From Prorocentrum cordatum (taxonomy: Eukaryota; Sar; Dinophyceae; Prorocentrales; Prorocentraceae): a DNA stretch of 64,000 nucleotides. Below, piece after piece: positions 20,584 to 31,383 of the stretch (position 1 is the first letter of the stretch; each line of letters begins with the position of its first letter). The DNA lies in the NCBI GenBank assembly GCA_963575745.1, contig CAUYUJ010003027.1, forward strand, positions 18,882 to 82,881. The letters are read 5' to 3'. Position numbers and translations under genes: made by a program. The notes beneath the pieces are model-generated. The model worked only from the letters and a program-made list of their open reading frames with translations. It was not told the DNA's origin and made no database searches.

Positions 20584-20980
20584 TACCTCGTAGAGCTCTT
20601 CGTCATCGATGAGCTAGAGGAATTCCGGCGCGGGGTGCAGCTAGTTGGCGCACCCGGCCGGAACGGACAAATTGGTGATTCCTGGTCGGTTTTGCGAAAA
20701 TTTGAAAGATATTTAACCATTTATTTTGAGAAAGTAGATTTTTGCGCGTTGGATTGGCATATAAACTTCTCTCTGACAGCAGCTCAGCTCTCTCGATGCA
20801 TTTTCTTACGAGTTGACTTCCAGGAACTGAGCGGATATGAATATCGAAAAAATCGAAAATACAGATTTTCGTAAAATCTCTATTTCATAACACTACTTCG
20901 ATTCTCAGCAATCTCACCAGTGTGAAGAGCTCTACGAGGTTCCCGGCGGTGACCAGGTTGACGGTTTACCGCCGGCGCGA
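20584..20980 (-). repeat. inverted short module with inverted box, nested in another module
   Basis: Runs from ACCTCGTAGAGCTCTTCGTC to the inverted box at 20925-20980 (TGA arm against TTTACCGCC). Its host module continues on both sides. Confidence 0.75.
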
Positions 20981-21030
20981 GTTTTTCGATAGTAAAAATG
21001 GGCGCCGGCGGTAAACCGTCAACCTTTCTT

Positions 21031-21530
21031 TTTTTTGCGGCTTTGCGAGGCTCCTACTGGCCCTAGGGCCACGAGCAAGCATGAGGTCAGGTGTCATCAG
21101 GAAGCGAAAGCTCTTATTCGAACCTAAAGTCAAGACAACCCAGAGCAGCGGAGCTGCGATGAATCATCAATCACAAATATGAGCGAACGAGCAAACGCAC
21201 ACAGAAATGAATCAAAGTGCAGTCAAGTAAACATGCAAGAGAAAAGAGAAGTCCCAGCGAAGCTGAGTATATCATAGTATGAGGAAGAACAATGAAATAA
21301 GAAAAACTGCAACTATCAAGTCTGTGATAACCATAGAACTGCCTGTGGGAGCGCAGTCACGATGCACTCCAAAGCACTGAGTTCTGTATCAGTAACAGTT
21401 GTGGTCGGAGAAATAAGCCAAGCCCTCTCAAAAACTGACTTCCATATCAGCTGAGCGGGGTCCCGTCGATCCCAATACCGAGGTTTGAGGCCTATGTCTA
21501 TCCAGCAACCGCACCCACATCCCTCAGACG
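21031..21530 (-). mobile_element. 5'-truncated LINE of a further subfamily
   Basis: Exact 10 bp duplication AACCTTTCTT at 21021-21030 and 21531-21540, from a box variant that is seen unoccupied at 45077, 59306 and 61250. The 3' end is AAAGCCGCAAAAAA. It retains only the last part of ORF2. Confidence 0.9.
21316..21528 (-). pseudogene. C-terminal fragment of LINE ORF2 (RNase H motifs 1 and 2)
   Basis: About 70 codons, open from the truncation to a TGA. It reads SEGCGCGCWIDIG, then VTDTELSALE and a final helix ending WLSQT. These correspond to the Gly-rich strand after the first catalytic Asp and to the DAELSA helix of elements A, C and D, confirming in a fifth subfamily that these motifs end the protein. 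Confidence 0.8.
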
Positions 21531-22675
21531 AACCTTTCTTACCGCCGGGGGACTCGTAGAGCTTCCTGACAATATATAATGTCGAAAAAAAAAATTGCAG
21601 AGAACGTATTGTTTTTCAGCCCAAGCGATTTGAGACCTCTCGATGCAACAGCCGAACGCCCCCGATGCTTCTGGATTGTCTTCTGTACGAGCTCTAGCTC
21701 TCCTACAGCCCGAGTTACGTGCGTAAATCGACCGCACCTCCCAAGATGACTCGAACAATAAGAATAGTTGGCAAACCTAGCTCGAGTATCAGACCGAGTT
21801 GAGACCTCTGAATGCGACAGACTGACGCGTCTGATGTCTCCGAATCGGTTTCTGTGATTACCAGCCCTGCAGTACAGCCTCAGTTAAGTGCAGAAAACCG
21901 ACAGCACCTCTCAGGATGACTCGAACAATACGAATAGTTTCGTGGACCTAGTTCGGGCAGCAGACCGAGTTCTGAGCTCTGGATTCGACAGGCGGACGCC
22001 CCTCATGTCTTGAAATCGATTCTGTGACTATCAGCACTGCAGCCCCCATACAGCCCGAGTTAAGTACAGAAAACGGACAGCACCTCTCAAGATGACTCGA
22101 ACAATACAATAGTTTCGCGATTCTAGATCGGGCAGCAGACAGAGTTCAGAGCTCTGGATTCAACAGACACGCGACTGATGATTCTGAATCGGTTTCTCGA
22201 AGTATCAGCTCTGTAGCTGTCATATAGCTCGAGTTAAGTACAGAAAACCGAGAGCGCCTGTCAAGATAACTCGAAAAATACAAACCGGTTTGCGGACCTA
22301 GCTCAGCTAGCAGACCGAATTCAGACCTCTGGATGAAACAGACGAGCGCGCTTCATCATCATGAATCGAAAAGGTGTGATTACCAGCTCTGTAGCTGTCC
22401 TCTATCTCGAGTTAAGTACAAAATACCGACAACGCGTATGAAGATGACTCGAAACGGCCGATCCCGCCAGTGTGCTTTTTGGCAGTAAAAGGTACCCGAT
22501 CGAGCTGAGATCAAGATGGCAAGCGGAAATAAGATCTAATATCACGGAAAAAATACCAGAGCTCAAACGAATTGAGAAATTTCGAGAACAAAGTGTTCAA
22601 CCGACCAAAAGTCACCAAAAGGTCCGTCGAGATTTTCTTGCCAACTAGCTCTCCAGCGCGCCGGAATTACTCTTA
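21531..22675 (+). repeat. box right half and long module satellite array
   Basis: Module start GACTCGTAGAGCTTCCTGACAAT at 21550, about five monomers, closing segment from about 22460 (GCCGATCCCGCCAGTGTGC) to GCGCGCCGGAATTACT. Confidence 0.8.
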
Positions 22676-22860
22676 AGCTTCCAGCAATAACTTGCACAGA
22701 GAAGCTCTACGAGTTACTGGCTCTAGAGAGCTGAGCTGCTCTAAGAACTCACATTGTCTCTTCTGGTCGGGTGGTCCAACTAGCTCCACCCCGCGCCGGA
22801 ATTCCTCTAGGAAATCGACGCCGAAGAGCTCTACGAGGCATTCCTCTCGCTCATCGGTGC
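22676..22860 (+). repeat. rearranged short module pieces
   Basis: Holds AGCTTCCAGCAATAACTTG...GAAGCTCTACGAGTTAC (a long-module right end) and a right-end unit at 22779-22839. Confidence 0.6.
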
Positions 22861-23448
22861 CGACGAGCTCAACGAGCTACTGGGTAGCGTCGACTTCGTA
22901 GCGTCCAAAACCCGAAGAGCGAAGAGACCCTTTGGGGACGGGAAATCTTTCCTGGAGACCTCTGGGAAGCTCCCCTGCAGCGCTGCCGAAGCGCTGGCAC
23001 AAACGCTTCCATGCGTGCCTGCACGCGTGCAGGCACGCGTGGAAGCTTTCCGGAAGCTCTCCCAGACCAGTTGCCGGCTCAAACAAGCCGCTGCGAGGAT
23101 CGTGGAGCGACGGAAAGGAGCTCCTGGCGGGCACCACCACCGTCCGGCTTCTAATCTTAAACCTTTAGCTCTCAGCGAGCTCCCCGGGGAAAACCCGGAG
23201 AGCAAAGAGAACACACACCGGAAAGCTTTCCTGGCGAGCCCTTGGACGTTCTCGTGAAGCACAGTTCTGCGGCTCTGGGGAGCTCCCCTGCAGCGCTTCC
23301 CAAGGGCTGCCAGGAGCGTTTCTATGCGTACCTGCACGCGGGCAGGCACGCATGGACGCTTGCGGGATGCTCTCCCGGACCCGCTGCCGGCTCGGGCGAG
23401 TTGCTGCGAGGATCGTGGAGCGGAGGTGGGCTGCTGGCGGGCACCACC
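22861..23448 (+). repeat. GC-rich direct duplication with palindromes
   Basis: Two diverged copies of about 220 bp (from about 22960 and 23270) share GAGCTCCCCTGCAGCGCT, GAGGATCGTGGAGCG and GGCGGGCACCACCACCGTCC. The first holds a perfect 24 bp palindrome at 23014-23037. Overlapping frames on both strands are not convincing genes. Confidence 0.65.
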
Positions 23449-23502
23449 ACCGTCCGGCGGTGAACCGCCAGAAAGGTCACCGCCGGGAGCCTCATAGAGC
23501 TC
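23449..23502 (+). repeat. box with altered middle
   Basis: Arms GGCGGTGA and TCACCGCC are intact, but the middle reads ACCGCCAGAAAGG instead of ACCGTCAACCTGG. Confidence 0.7.
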
Positions 23503-23968
23503 CGTTCACGCGGGTGAGTGCTAGGAGTCGAAGGAGAGAGCTTATCGAGGCATTCTTCAAAAAATTGAACATCAACTGTTTGCTCTCGACATAGAGTTGT
23601 TTGTTCCAAGTGTTTGAATAATAAAACTGCGCCCACAGAGCTCATATTAAGACGCAGAGGCCACCACATTCGTCTACAGGTGCCAAAAAACCTGGTTTCT
23701 CAAAATGAATGGTTAAATATCTTTCAAATCTTAGCAAAACCGACCGGAAGTCGTCAGATTGTCCGCCCGGGCCGGGTCGCGCAACTAGCTCCACTCCGCC
23801 GGAATTCCTCTAGCTCATCGATCTCGAAAAGCTCTACGAGGTATCTTAAACCTCTAGCTCTCAGAGAGCTCCCCGGGAATCTTCTTTTCTGGTCGGGTCG
23901 ACCAACTAGCTTCGCCCCACGCCAGAATTATTCTAGCTCATCGATGCCGAAGAGCTCTACGAGGTTAG
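23503..23968 (+). repeat. short module with two right-end units
   Basis: Standard body, then units at 23788-23845 and 23905-23968 separated by ACCTCTAGCTCTCAGAGAGCTCCCCGGG. Confidence 0.75.
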
Positions 23969-24331
23969 AGATGATGATGTCTATCTTTTTGCGCTGCAAA
24001 GCTGTTCGGCACAGCTATTGCACCGAAATCGCCAGGAGCGCTAGTTACAAGTATCTAGATGTCTGGGATCGGTTTGCCCCCAGAGCTGAGACCAACAAAC
24101 TATTCTTTTATCTACTGCATTCGAGCTGTAGACTGGCCGAGAAGCTGAGAAGCACTTCTTGCAGGAGGTTGTCAAGTACATTCGCCACTGATATCGAGAC
24201 GTCTGAATTCGGCCAGCAAGCGCAACTACGATTGCACGATTCTTTCGCACTTTCAATATTTTGCCAGCAATGATGTGCGTTCCCTGAATCCAAGTCGATC
24301 TCAAGCCAGCTACGGAGCTGAGCTGCACGCC
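23969..24331 (-). repeat. inverted diverged satellite copies
   Basis: Reverse complement of the 15900-16125 type (minus strand reads GACGTCTCGATATCAGTGGCGAATGTACTTGAC). It ends against an occupied box. Confidence 0.6.
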
Positions 24332-24854
24332 AACTGGGCGCCGGTGGTAAACCATCAACCTTTCTTTTTTGCGGACTTTGCGGTCGACTGTGCAGGCTTT
24401 CCAGCCTAGTCGGAAGCAAGGAAGCGGACGTATCGGGAGCAGGCGAAGCCTCACCGATCCTGACGATCAGGAAGACGACAGCCTAAACTCTTATGAGTGT
24501 GTGAAGTGAAGCACGCACGCACGACACGAACAAGCATGGCATGAGCGAGCAGCGAACACCTAATCACATCAACTCAAATCCGAAATACGCTTGTACAACC
24601 CGCGGTATGACAAGAGGCTTATGCTCAAGGTCAAATGTGAAGTGATGAATTAATGAGATCAAATACTATCGAACCTCTTTGAGGCAACAGTACGTCTCAA
24701 TCAACAGGCACGTCGGAACGATCAAGAAAATGAATGAAACCTGTCTCTGAATCCGTCTCACTGAACAAGCACGTGACACAATACAAGCAAGCAACAAAGA
24801 CAGGCGGCGGCAGGCAGAAAGCCGAAACTTGCATACAAGTGCGCACGGATAGCT

Positions 24855-26405
24855 TCATCCCAACTTGTCGAAACTCCCCGGGCGTCCAAAGGGTATTATT
24901 CGGTAATCGCTGCACTTGGAAACCTCAAGAAACTTGGCCAACTCGGCGCGGTTCATTTGTCCTGTCAGGAACCGGTGCACCTCGAAGAATACTAGAAGAT
25001 CCTCCAGCGTCGCTTGCACATTCTGGCGCATCTCATACAGTTTCTGAGCATAATCTTTTTGGGCCTTCTTAGTAGGGAACCCACGTTCTGTCACCAGCTT
25101 ATCAAACAAATCCATTCCGTTCTTTAAATACTGGATCGCATTCAACTCGTTGATGCTGGCAACAGCGTCAATCCACGCTTTGACATCGGCAATGGTGGCC
25201 TGAGAGCACGTCGATGTCCCCTTGACCTTGTCACGATTTCTCCCTCGAGTCCTCTGGCGCGACTCCGTCACAGAAGAAGGCTCCGCACTCGGAGAAGACT
25301 CCGCACTCGAGGGCGCCTCCAGCTCCTCCCCCGCCGCCACAGTCAGAGAAGAAGATGATACCACTGCCTTCACATCAGAAGAAGATGAGACCACTGCCTT
25401 CACATCAGAAGAAGAAGATGAACGAACTGCATACGTGTCAGAAGAAGATGAGACCACTGCCTGTACATCCTTCCCACCTGATCGCGCCAGTCCCTGAAGT
25501 CTCTGGACGAAGGCCTCAAGTTGATTGTGTCTGGCCTCCAAGCTGGAAATTGCATCACCCTGCTTCTGTACCTGGGTCTGAACCTTATCGATTTCACTAC
25601 CCTGAACTACTATGGCGTCCTGGATCCTCTCAGTATTGTCATCCATCTTATGCATCGTCTGAAGTAGTAAGCACTTCATGTCATCCTGCCTTCGCTGTTC
25701 GACACCGAGAGTTGCATACCAGTGGTCACGAGAGGGACACCCCTGGGACGCTCCTGACAAGGCGCGGCTATCAGAATCAGACTGCACGTTCGGAGAAGAC
25801 TCCGCACTCGAGGGTGCCTCCAGCTCCTCCTCCGCCGCCACAGCCACTTTCCCAAGAAGAACTCCTGAATCTCCTCCCTCCATCCCAACGACACTATCTG
25901 TCTGACAGCCGACTTCACAATGAAAGTCCGCAACATCAACCGTCTGCACTCCAACATCAACCAGCGATTCAGAAGCCTGCATTCCAATATCTACATCAAC
26001 CAGCGATTCAAAAGCCTGCATACGGCAAGAAAGATTCTCCGAAACAGTCTTAATGTCAGCCTCCTCCTCCTCCTCCAAACTGCGTTTAACAACAGGTGGA
26101 TCGCGCGACAAAAGATAATCAAGAACCAAATCGGCAGTCGCCCGCTCCAGCCCTGGTGGTGGGAGACACGTAGGTGGCACCAAACCATCCAGAGGCAAAC
26201 GAATAGGCAAATGCACACAGTATCCGTTTTGAACAGCCAGCGCCCGACGCATAATGCGAGCACTTGCACTCCGTACGTGTGGCATAACTAAAGATTGCAA
26301 ATCAATTGAAGACCACTCAAGGCGATCAGACTTGTCAAATGAATGGCAGTGCAATATCACTCTAGGCGACAAAAGTGTGACTCCCTGACGCGCACTCGAT
26401 CCCAC
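24855..26405 (-). CDS. element G protein, coiled-coil relative of LINE ORF1 (516 aa)
   Basis: Residues 240-310 (from DDMKCLLLQTMHKMDD to ARSGG) are strikingly similar to residues 151-228 of element A ORF1, including MHKMDDNTERIQDAI, a predicted coiled coil. Before it come PPVVKRSLEEEEE (residues 103-115, like PPVKRSREE of A ORF1, a possible nuclear localisation signal) and TQT-like motifs VGVQT (151-155) and VGCQTD (165-170). After it come Ser/Val repeats (SSSDVKAVV), an Arg-rich patch (RQRTRGRNRDK, 383-393) and a helical C-terminus of about 110 residues of unknown type. The conserved ORF1 core and all enzymes are missing. Its likely role, by inference, is to join the ORF1 particle of family A. 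Residues before about 40 may not be translated. Confidence 0.7.
   Translation of the reverse strand: MGSSARQGVTLLSPRVILHCHSFDKSDRLEWSSIDLQSLVMPHVRSASARIMRRALAVQNGYCVHLPIRLPLDGLVPPTCLPPPGLERATADLVLDYLLSRDPPVVKRSLEEEEEADIKTVSENLSCRMQAFESLVDVDIGMQASESLVDVGVQTVDVADFHCEVGCQTDSVVGMEGGDSGVLLGKVAVAAEEELEAPSSAESSPNVQSDSDSRALSGASQGCPSRDHWYATLGVEQRRQDDMKCLLLQTMHKMDDNTERIQDAIVVQGSEIDKVQTQVQKQGDAISSLEARHNQLEAFVQRLQGLARSGGKDVQAVVSSSSDTYAVRSSSSSDVKAVVSSSSDVKAVVSSSSLTVAAGEELEAPSSAESSPSAEPSSVTESRQRTRGRNRDKVKGTSTCSQATIADVKAWIDAVASINELNAIQYLKNGMDLFDKLVTERGFPTKKAQKDYAQKLYEMRQNVQATLEDLLVFFEVHRFLTGQMNRAELAKFLEVSKCSDYRIIPFGRPGSFDKLG
25340..25480 (-). repeat. 30 bp tandem coding repeat in element G
   Basis: Units of the type ACATCAGAAGAAGATGAGACC occur four times and encode the SSSSDVKAVV repeats. 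Confidence 0.8.
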
Positions 26406-26444
26406 TGGAGGTTACCCAGGCAGAGGGGATCAAATGTCAAGCGC

Positions 26445-26467
26445 CTTGAGCCGAGATTTCTTGAGCC
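26445..26467 (-). other. tandem spliced-leader relict at the element G 5' end
   Basis: Minus strand GGCTCAAG then AAATCTCGGCTCAAG. The second part fits the leader relict CCATTTTGGCTCAAG at 11 of 15 bases. The upstream side is box edge GAGTCCCCC joined through GGC. Confidence 0.65.
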
Positions 26468-26502
26468 GGGGGACTCGTAGAGGGGGACTCGTAGAGCTTT
26501 CT

Positions 26503-27380
26503 TCAACCTTTCTTACCGCCGGGGGACTCGTAGAGCTTCCTGACAATTTACAATGTCGAAAAAATTGCAGAGAACGAATACTTTTTCAGCCCAAGCGATT
26601 TCAGACCTCCCGATGCTTCTGCATTCTCTTCTGTACAAGCTCTATTGCTCTCCTACAGCCCGAGCTACGTGCGTTAATCGACAGCACCTCTCAAGATTAA
26701 TCGAACAAAACGAATAGTTTGGCAAACCCAGACCAAGTTCAGACCTCTGAATGCGAGAGGCAGACGCGTCTGATGTTTTCGAATCGATTTCTCGTATTCC
26801 CAGCCCTGCAGCCCCCCTACAGCCCGAGTTAACTGCAGAAAGCCGTCAGCATCTTACAGGATGACTCGGACAATAGGAAAAGTTTCGCGGACCTAGTTCC
26901 GGCAGCAGAGCATTCTGCGCCTGATGTCTCCAAATCGAATGCTGTCACCACCAGCACTGTAGCCCCCCCCCCCCTACACCCCGACTTTCGTGCAGAAAAC
27001 CGAGAACACCATAACTCGAAGAATACGAGTAGTTTTGCAATTCTAAATCGGGCAGCAGACCGAGTTCAGAGCTCTGAATTCAACAGAGAAACGCGACTAA
27101 TCATTCTAAATCGATGTCTGTACGTATCAGCTGCGTAGCTGTCCTATAAGTACAGGGAAACCGAGAGCGTCTATTAAGACGACTCGAATAATACGAACGA
27201 CTTTAAAATCGTTTCGAGTCATCTTGATATGTGCTGTCGGTATATTGGACTTAACCCGAGATATAGGACAGGTACAAAGCTGGTAAGCACATCTTATCCA
27301 TTCAGAATGATCAGGCGCGTTCGCCTGTTGCATCCAGAGGTCTGAACTCGGTCTGCTAGCCGAGCTAGGTCCGCAAACCT
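26503..27380 (+). repeat. box right half, satellite array and one inverted monomer
   Basis: Module start GACTCGTAGAGCTTCCTGAC at 26526, about four monomers. Then at 27200-27380 one monomer lies in reverse (GTCTGAACTCGGTCTGCTAGC). No closing segment. Confidence 0.75.
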
Positions 27381-27556
27381 CTTCTCTAGCCAGCTACGGA
27401 GCTGAACTGCACGCTAACTTGGTAGCGTCCAAAACCCAGAGAGCGAAGACACCTCCCGGGACAGGAAATCTTTCCTGGTGAGCTCCTGCGCGCCCCGGTT
27501 TCAAAACTCGGTAGCGTCCAAAACCCGGAGAGCAAAGAGAGCACACACCCTAACGG
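27381..27556 (+). repeat. GC-rich fragment
   Basis: Carries GGTAGCGTCCAAAACCC twice (27420, 27512), a phrase also found at 22891 and 59026. No gene seen. Confidence 0.55.
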
Positions 27557-27945
27557 CCGGCGGTAAACCGTAACCAGATTACCGCCAGGCACCTCGTAGA
27601 GTTTTTTTCTTGCACAGCGCTCCTCAAAACACATCAAGAGAGCTTCTGAAGCGAGAGGCGAGAAACTCGAAAAAAACACGATTTTTCGGTTTCCATCCAA
27701 AATCGGTTCCTGCAAGTCTTTCGATAGTGATACTGCAGCCACGGACTTGACAATTTTTCTGGCAGACGCGTCATAACCCACTATACGTGAGAAAAATATG
27801 GTTTCTCAAAATAAATGATTAAATATATTTAAGATCTTAGCAAAACCGACCCAAAGTCACCACTTTCTCTCTTAAGGCCGCGTCGGCCAATGGGCGCCGG
27901 CGGTAAACCGTCAACCTTCGTTACCGCCGGGAATTCGTAGAGCTT
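27557..27945 (+). repeat. box, variant short module, box
   Basis: Boxes at 27557-27606 (GTAACCAGATTACCGCC) and 27891-27945 (AACCTTCGTTACC). The module between is the variant type with TTGCACAGCGCTCCTCAAAACAC. Confidence 0.75.
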
Positions 27946-29045
27946 CCTGACAACATATAATGTCAAAAAAATTACACCAAAAAAATAGTCTTTCAGCCCA
28001 ACCAATTTCAGACCTCTCGGATGCAACAGCCGAACGCCCCAGATGCTTCTGGATTGTCGTCTCTACGAGCTCTGTAGCTCTTCTACAGCCCGAGTTATGT
28101 GCGTAAATCGACAGCACCTATCAAGATGACTCGAACAATACGAATAGTTTGGCAAATCTGGCTCGAGTATCAGACCGAGTTCAAACCTCTGCATGGGACA
28201 GGCAGACGCGTCTGATGTCCCTGCATCGAATCATGTGATTACCAGCCCTGAAGCCTAGAGCCCGAGTTATGCAAAAAACCGATAGCACCTCTGACGATGA
28301 CTCAAACAAAACGAATAATTTCGCGGATCTATTTCTGGCAGCAGACACAGTTCGGAGCTCTCGATTCGAAAGGCGGACGCGCCTCATATCTCCGAACCGA
28401 TTCCAGTGATTACCAGCTATGCAGCCCCCTACAGCCCGAGTTAAGTGGAGAGAGCCGACAGCATCTCTCAAGATGACTCGAACAATACGAATAGTTTCGC
28501 GATTCTAGATCGGAGAGCAGATCGAGTTCAGAGCTCTCGATTCAGCAGACAACGGCCACTATGATTCTGAATCAGATTCTGTACGTACCAGCTATGTAGC
28601 TGTCCTGTAGCTCGAGTTAAGTACAGAAAACAGAGAACGTCTGTCAAGATGACTCGAATAATACGAATAGATTTGCGGACTTTGCTCGGCTAGCAGACCG
28701 AGTTCAGACGTCTGGGTTCAACAGGCGAACGCGCCTGATCATTCTGCATCGATTAGCTGTGCTCACCAGCTCTGTAGCTGTCCTGAAGCTCGAGTTATCT
28801 TGATAAAATGGACAGCGCGTATTAAGATGACTCGAAACGGCCGATCCCCCCTGCCTGCTTTTTAGCAGTAAAAGGTACCCGATCGAGCTGAGATCAAGAT
28901 GGCGAGCGGGAACAAGATCGAATATCATGGGAAAAAATACCAGAGCTCTAACATGTTCGAATTTTGAGAACAAAATTTTCAACTGACCAAAAGTCATCAA
29001 AAGGTCCGTCGAGATTTTTCTTGCCAACTAGCTCTCCAGCGCCCC
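27946..29045 (+). repeat. long module satellite array
   Basis: Five monomers with AGCAGACCGAGTTCAGA-type landmarks. Closing segment from about 28838 (GCCGATCCCCCCTGCCTGC) to CAGCGCCCCAGAACTGG. Confidence 0.8.
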
Positions 29046-29413
29046 AGAACTGGAACCGGCGGTAAACCGTCAACCAGAATACCGCCGGGGTCCTCGTAGA
29101 GCTCTTTTCTCGCACGGCGCTCCTCGGTACATATGTAGAAAAACAAGATCCCGAAAACTTGAAAAACACGTTTATATTATCAAAAAACGGTTGTGCCAAG
29201 TGTTTTAATAGCAATACTGCCCCTACGAGCATGAGAATTTGATTGGCGAACGCGAAATACCCCACTACAGATGCAAAAAAATACCGGTTATCAAAATGAA
29301 TGTTCAAAGCTCTCAAAAAGTGTGTCCAACCGACCCAAAGTTCGCACATTGTCCGTCGGGGCCGTCGGCCAACTGGGCGCCGGCGGTAAACCGTCAACCT
29401 TTGTTACCGCCAC
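29046..29413 (+). repeat. box, variant short module, truncated box
   Basis: Box at 29051-29103 (AACCAGAATACCGCC) and a box at 29372-29413 whose right arm TTACCGCC runs straight into a satellite monomer (ACAGGCGGACGCG). Confidence 0.75.
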
Positions 29414-30005
29414 AGGCGGACGCGCCTCTGTCTCTGAATCGATTCCTTGATTACCAGCCCTGCAGCCCCCTACAGCCCCAGTTAAGTGCAGAAAATCGAC
29501 AGCACTTCTAAAGATGACTCGAACAATACAATTTCTTCGCGGACCTAGTTCGGGCAGCAGACAGAGTTCGGAGCTCTCGATTCGGAGACGAACACGCCTG
29601 ATGTCTTGGAATCGATTCCAGCGATTACCAGCCATGCAACCCCCCTACAGCAGGAGTTACGTGCAGAGAACCGACAGCACCTCTTAAGATAACGAACAAT
29701 ACGAATACTTTCGTGATTCTAGATCGGGCAGCAGACCGAGATCAGAGCACTGGATTGAACAAACAAACACTAATGATTCTGAATCAGATTCTGTACGTAT
29801 CAGCTTTGCAGCTGCCCTTCAGCTCGAGTTAAGTACAGAAAACCGAGAGCGTCTGTCAAGATAACTCGAATAATACGAATAGTTTTACGCACCTAGCTCG
29901 AGTAGCAGACCGAGTTCAGACCTCTCGATTCAACAGGCGAACGCACTTGATCATTCTGCATCGATTAGCTGTGCTCACCAGCTCTGTAGTTGTCCTGAAG
30001 CTCGA
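29414..30005 (+). repeat. satellite array
   Basis: About three monomers, cut at AAGCTCGAGACTGGG by the next box, so the closing segment is missing. Confidence 0.75.
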
Positions 30006-30040
30006 GACTGGGCGCCGGCGGTAAACCGTCAACCTTGGTT

Positions 30041-30194
30041 TTTTGCGTATTGCGTGCCGCCACAGCAGGGTCGGGTCACCGCCCAGGCGATAGCCACACA
30101 GGGAGGCCTAGTATCCTGCCAAATGCAGGCATTCCTCCACTCCCAAAAGGAGTTGTCGGGCAGACTCTAACTCAGCTGCAGATGCAAAGGATGG
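30041..30194 (-). mobile_element. 154 bp deletion derivative of element B
   Basis: Flanked by ACCTTGGTT (30032-30040 and 30195-30203). Positions 30041-30175 match the 3' end of element B, including the ORF2 end ELESARQLLLGVEECLH and the tail. The remaining bases (GATGCAAAGGATGG) match element B ORF1 near 43438. About 5.2 kb between them is missing, joined at a GCTGC-type microhomology. Confidence 0.85.
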
Positions 30195-31158
30195 ACCTTG
30201 GTTACCGCCGGGGGACTCGTAGAGCTTCCTGACAGTATATAGTGTGGAAAAAACTCCAAAGAACGACTCGTTTTTCAGCCCAAGCGATTTCAAACCTCTC
30301 AAGATGACTCTAACCAAAAAAACAAACAGTTTTCGCAACCCAGTTCGAGTATCGAATAGAGTTCAGACCTCTGAATGCGACGGGCGGGCGCGTCTGCTGT
30401 CTGCGAACCCACTCATGTGATTCCCAGCCCTGCAGCCCCCCTATAGCCCGAGGTAAGTGCAGAAAACCGACAGTATCGACTCGAATGATACAATAGCTTT
30501 GCGGGCCTAGTTCGAGCAGCAGACCGAGTTCCGAGCTCTGGAATCGACCAACAGACGCGCCTGATGCGTGCAAATCGATATCTGTGACCCGCAGCACTGT
30601 AGCTCTCCCCCAGCACGAGTTGAGTGCAGAGAATTGAGAGCACTTCTCAAGATGATTCGAACAATACGAATAGTTTCGCGAACCTAGCTCGGGCAGCAGG
30701 CCGAGTTCAGAGCTCTCGGTTCAATAGACGAACGCGACTGATGATTCCCCATCGATGTCTGTGACAATGAGCCCTGTAGCTGCCTCATAGTTCGAGTTGA
30801 GTAGAGAAAACCGACAGCACCTGTCAAGATGACTCTAATAATACGAATAGGTTTGCGACCCTAGCTCGGCTAGCAGACCGAGTTCAGACCTCTGGATTCA
30901 ACAGGCGAACGCGCCTGATAATTCTGAATGCGATAGGTGTGCTTACCAGCTCTGTAGCTGCCCTACAGCTCGAGTTAAGTACAAAATACCGACAACGCGT
31001 ATCAAGATGACTCGAAACGGCCGATCCCGCCAGTGTGCTTTTTGGCAGTAAAAGGTACCCGATCGAGCTGAGATCAAGATGGCGAGCGGGAATAAGATCG
31101 AATATCACGGGAAAAAATACTAGAGCTCGAACGAATTGTTGAATTTCGAGAACAAAAC
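30195..31158 (+). repeat. box right half and long module satellite array
   Basis: Module start at 30209, about four monomers, closing segment from about 31018 (GGCCGATCCCGCCAGTGTGC), truncated at GAGAACAAAACTGGG by the next box. Confidence 0.8.
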
Positions 31159-31383
31159 TGGGCGCCGGCGGTAAACCGTCAACCTTGGTTTTTTGCGGAC
31201 TTTGCGGTCGACTGTGCAGGCTTTCCAGCCTAGTCGGAAGCAAGGAGCGGGCGCATCGGGAGTAGGCGGAAGCCTCACCGATCCAAACGATCAGAGGCGA
31301 AAGCCAACTCTTATTAGGAGGATGAGAGGTCAAGCACACACACACGACAAACGAGGGCATGGCGTGAGTGAGCACAATCAATA

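Larger units (their letters stand above)
24367..26502 (-). mobile_element. element G: non-autonomous LINE-like element encoding an ORF1-related protein
   Basis: Exact 12 bp duplication TCAACCTTTCTT at 24355-24366 and 26503-26514. The 3' end (AGTCCGCAAAAAAG on the minus strand) and the following 110 bp match element A, and 24585-24640 is a relict of the A ORF2 C-terminus. ORF2 is otherwise gone. Near the 5' end lies a leader relict (26445-26467), followed outward by two copies of the box edge GGGGACTCGTAGAG. Confidence 0.9.

Noticed and set aside
22831-23463. Several frames of 70-170 codons in the GC-rich block
   Set aside because: They overlap on both strands, include the internal duplication in different frames and show no domain.
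30041-30194. Spliced retrocopy of element B
   Set aside because: The junction lacks usable donor and acceptor dinucleotides; microhomology explains it better.
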